Part shown: positions 57,776 through 58,985 of the stretch, piece after piece
Layout of the letters: each line of letters starts with the position of its first letter
Position numbering within the stretch: the first letter of the stretch is position 1
Assembly: GCA_030149365.1 (NCBI GenBank)
Contig: JASBRP010000041.1
Coordinates: 1 to 58,985, forward strand
Source of the DNA: Solimonas sp.
GTDB taxonomy: Bacteria; Pseudomonadota; Gammaproteobacteria; Nevskiales; Nevskiaceae
Direction of reading: 5' to 3'
Length of the DNA: 58,985 bases
Made by a program: the position numbers and the translations under genes
Notes under the pieces: generated by a model
The model's input: only the letters and a program-made list of their open reading frames with translations
Databases searched by the model: none
What the model was told of the DNA's origin: nothing

Positions 57776-58985
57776 ATGTCGGGTAAAGACGTTTTGAAGC
57801 TCATCCAGGAAAAGAGCGTGAAGTTCGTGGACTTCCGCTTCTGCGACACGCGCGGCAAGGAACAGCACGTGACCGTTCCCGCCAGCACCGTTGATGACGA
57901 CCTGTTCGTCGACGGCAAGATGTTCGACGGTTCGTCGATCGCGGGCTGGAAGGGCATCAACGAGTCCGACATGATCCTGCTGCCGGACGCCAGCACCGCC
58001 TTCATCGACCCCTTCTTCGAAGACACCACGCTGGTCCTGACCTGCGACGTGCTCGAGCCGTCCACCCGCGAAGGCTACGCGCGCGACCCGCGCTCGCTGG
58101 CCAAGCGCGCCGAAGCCTATGTGAAGTCCACCGGCATCGCCGACCAGGCCTTCTTCGGCCCGGAAAACGAATTCTTCATCTTCGACAGCATCCGCTATGA
58201 CTCCGGCCTGAAGGGCTGCTTCGTCGAGATCGACGCCGAGAACGCCTCCTGGAACTCGGGCAAGACCTACGAAGGCGGCAACATGGGCCACCGTCCGGGC
58301 GTCAAGGGCGGCTACTTCCCGGTTCCGCCTGTCGACAGCCTGCAGGACATCCGCTCCGCCATGTGCGAGACGCTGGAAGCCGTCGGCATGGGCGTCGAAG
58401 TGCATCACCACGAAGTCGCCACTGCCGGCCAGTGCGAAATCGGCGTGAAGTTCGGCACGCTGGTCAAGAAGGCTGACGAAGTCCTGAAGCTGAAGTACGT
58501 GGTCCAGAACGTGGCCCACAGCTACGGCAAGACCGCCACCTTCATGCCGAAGCCGATCGTCGGCGACAACGGCTCGGGCATGCACGTGCACCAGTCGCTG
58601 GCCCTGGGCGGCAAGAACCTGTTCTCCGGTGACAAGTACGGCGGCCTCTCCGAGACCGCGCTGTTCTACATCGGCGGCATCCAGAAGCACGCCAAGGCCC
58701 TGAACGCCTTCACCAACCCGGGCACCAACAGCTACAAGCGCCTGGTGCCGGGCTTCGAAGCGCCGGTCATGCTGGCCTACTCGGCCCGCAACCGCTCGGC
58801 CTCGATCCGCATCCCGTACGTGGCGAACCCGAAGGGCCGCCGCATCGAAGTTCGCTTCGGCGACTCGATGGCCAACCCGTACCTGTGCTTCGCGGCGATG
58901 ATGATGGCCGGCCTGGACGGCATCCAGAACAAGATACACCCCGGCGACGCAGCGGATAAGGATCTGTACGACCTGCCGCCGGAAG
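57776..58985 (+). CDS. glnA: Glutamine synthetase type I, partial (3' end outside window)
   Basis: Makes glutamine from glutamate, ammonia and ATP. The first 403 of about 469 residues are present. The N-terminal beta-grasp has [14 protein letters not shown] and [19 protein letters not shown]. Active-site blocks are [56 protein letters not shown] and [18 protein letters not shown]. The adenylylation Tyr is visible at the end (DLYDLPPE, Tyr398), so GlnE-type control is expected. CAGGAG precedes ATG 57776. A candidate sigma54 promoter lies upstream. Confidence 0.97.
   Translation, partial: MSGKDVLKLIQEKSVKFVDFRFCDTRGKEQHVTVPASTVDDDLFVDGKMFDGSSIAGWKGINESDMILLPDASTAFIDPFFEDTTLVLTCDVLEPSTREGYARDPRSLAKRAEAYVKSTGIADQAFFGPENEFFIFDSIRYDSGLKGCFVEIDAENASWNSGKTYEGGNMGHRPGVKGGYFPVPPVDSLQDIRSAMCETLEAVGMGVEVHHHEVATAGQCEIGVKFGTLVKKADEVLKLKYVVQNVAHSYGKTATFMPKPIVGDNGSGMHVHQSLALGGKNLFSGDKYGGLSETALFYIGGIQKHAKALNAFTNPGTNSYKRLVPGFEAPVMLAYSARNRSASIRIPYVANPKGRRIEVRFGDSMANPYLCFAAMMMAGLDGIQNKIHPGDAADKDLYDLPPE

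Overview
The window is chromosomal DNA of a high-GC Gram-negative bacterium. It carries outer-membrane barrels, a lipid A hydroxylase-like enzyme and a heptose-bisphosphate phosphatase. The gene set (PlsB, MnmG, RpoD with a long acidic non-conserved region, PurT, Ppk1/Ppx, glyQS, GlnA with an adenylylation site) fits a gammaproteobacterium. The soluble acyl-ACP desaturase, DUF1329 protein and overall character suggest the Nevskiales/Solimonadaceae side, but that placement is inference from gene content only. I saw no rRNA, recognisable tRNA, CRISPR array, prophage or transposase.

Layout. 1-7 kb: mnmG, an 11-mer-repeat LEA-like secreted protein, a D-Ala-D-Ala carboxypeptidase-like protein overlapping a TMTC-like membrane protein, a secreted hypothetical and a YgjP-type metallopeptidase. 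7-17 kb: an orphan parB beside a small DnaA-box cluster, folE, a diiron acyl-ACP desaturase, a frame-disrupted low-GC DUF2971 gene, acylphosphatase, a MATE exporter, DUF4112, plsB and an FKBP isomerase. 17-31 kb: DUF4124, DUF1329, a GNAT/RimK-like pair, a FecR-SPOR protein, a membrane desaturase, typA, a degenerate GGDEF protein, purT, pyk and a glycerophosphodiesterase. 31-39 kb: a nu-class GST, ppk and ppx facing each other, two single-heme cytochromes c, and three paralogous small outer-membrane barrels. 39-48 kb: a broken-up macromolecular synthesis cluster on the minus strand (rpsU, yqeY, then ligD-ku and a Gln-rich protein, then dnaG and rpoD). 48-59 kb: tsaD, folB, gmhB, glyS, a plus-strand stress block (katG, ohr, lpxO-like) that separates glyS from glyQ, and the start of glnA.

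The strongest unusual observations are these. DnaG has lost three of its four zinc-ribbon ligands. An NHEJ module (LigD-Ku) sits between rpsU/yqeY and dnaG/rpoD. glyQ and glyS are separated by about 4 kb of oppositely oriented stress genes. Several families of palindromic intergenic repeats occur, two of them with identical 24-bp arms 37 kb apart. AT-rich islands sharing an exact 10-mer stand out in this GC-rich DNA. I see no self-contained, clearly new multi-gene system; the candidates closest to one are the dnaG/NHEJ neighbourhood and the three-paralog barrel locus.
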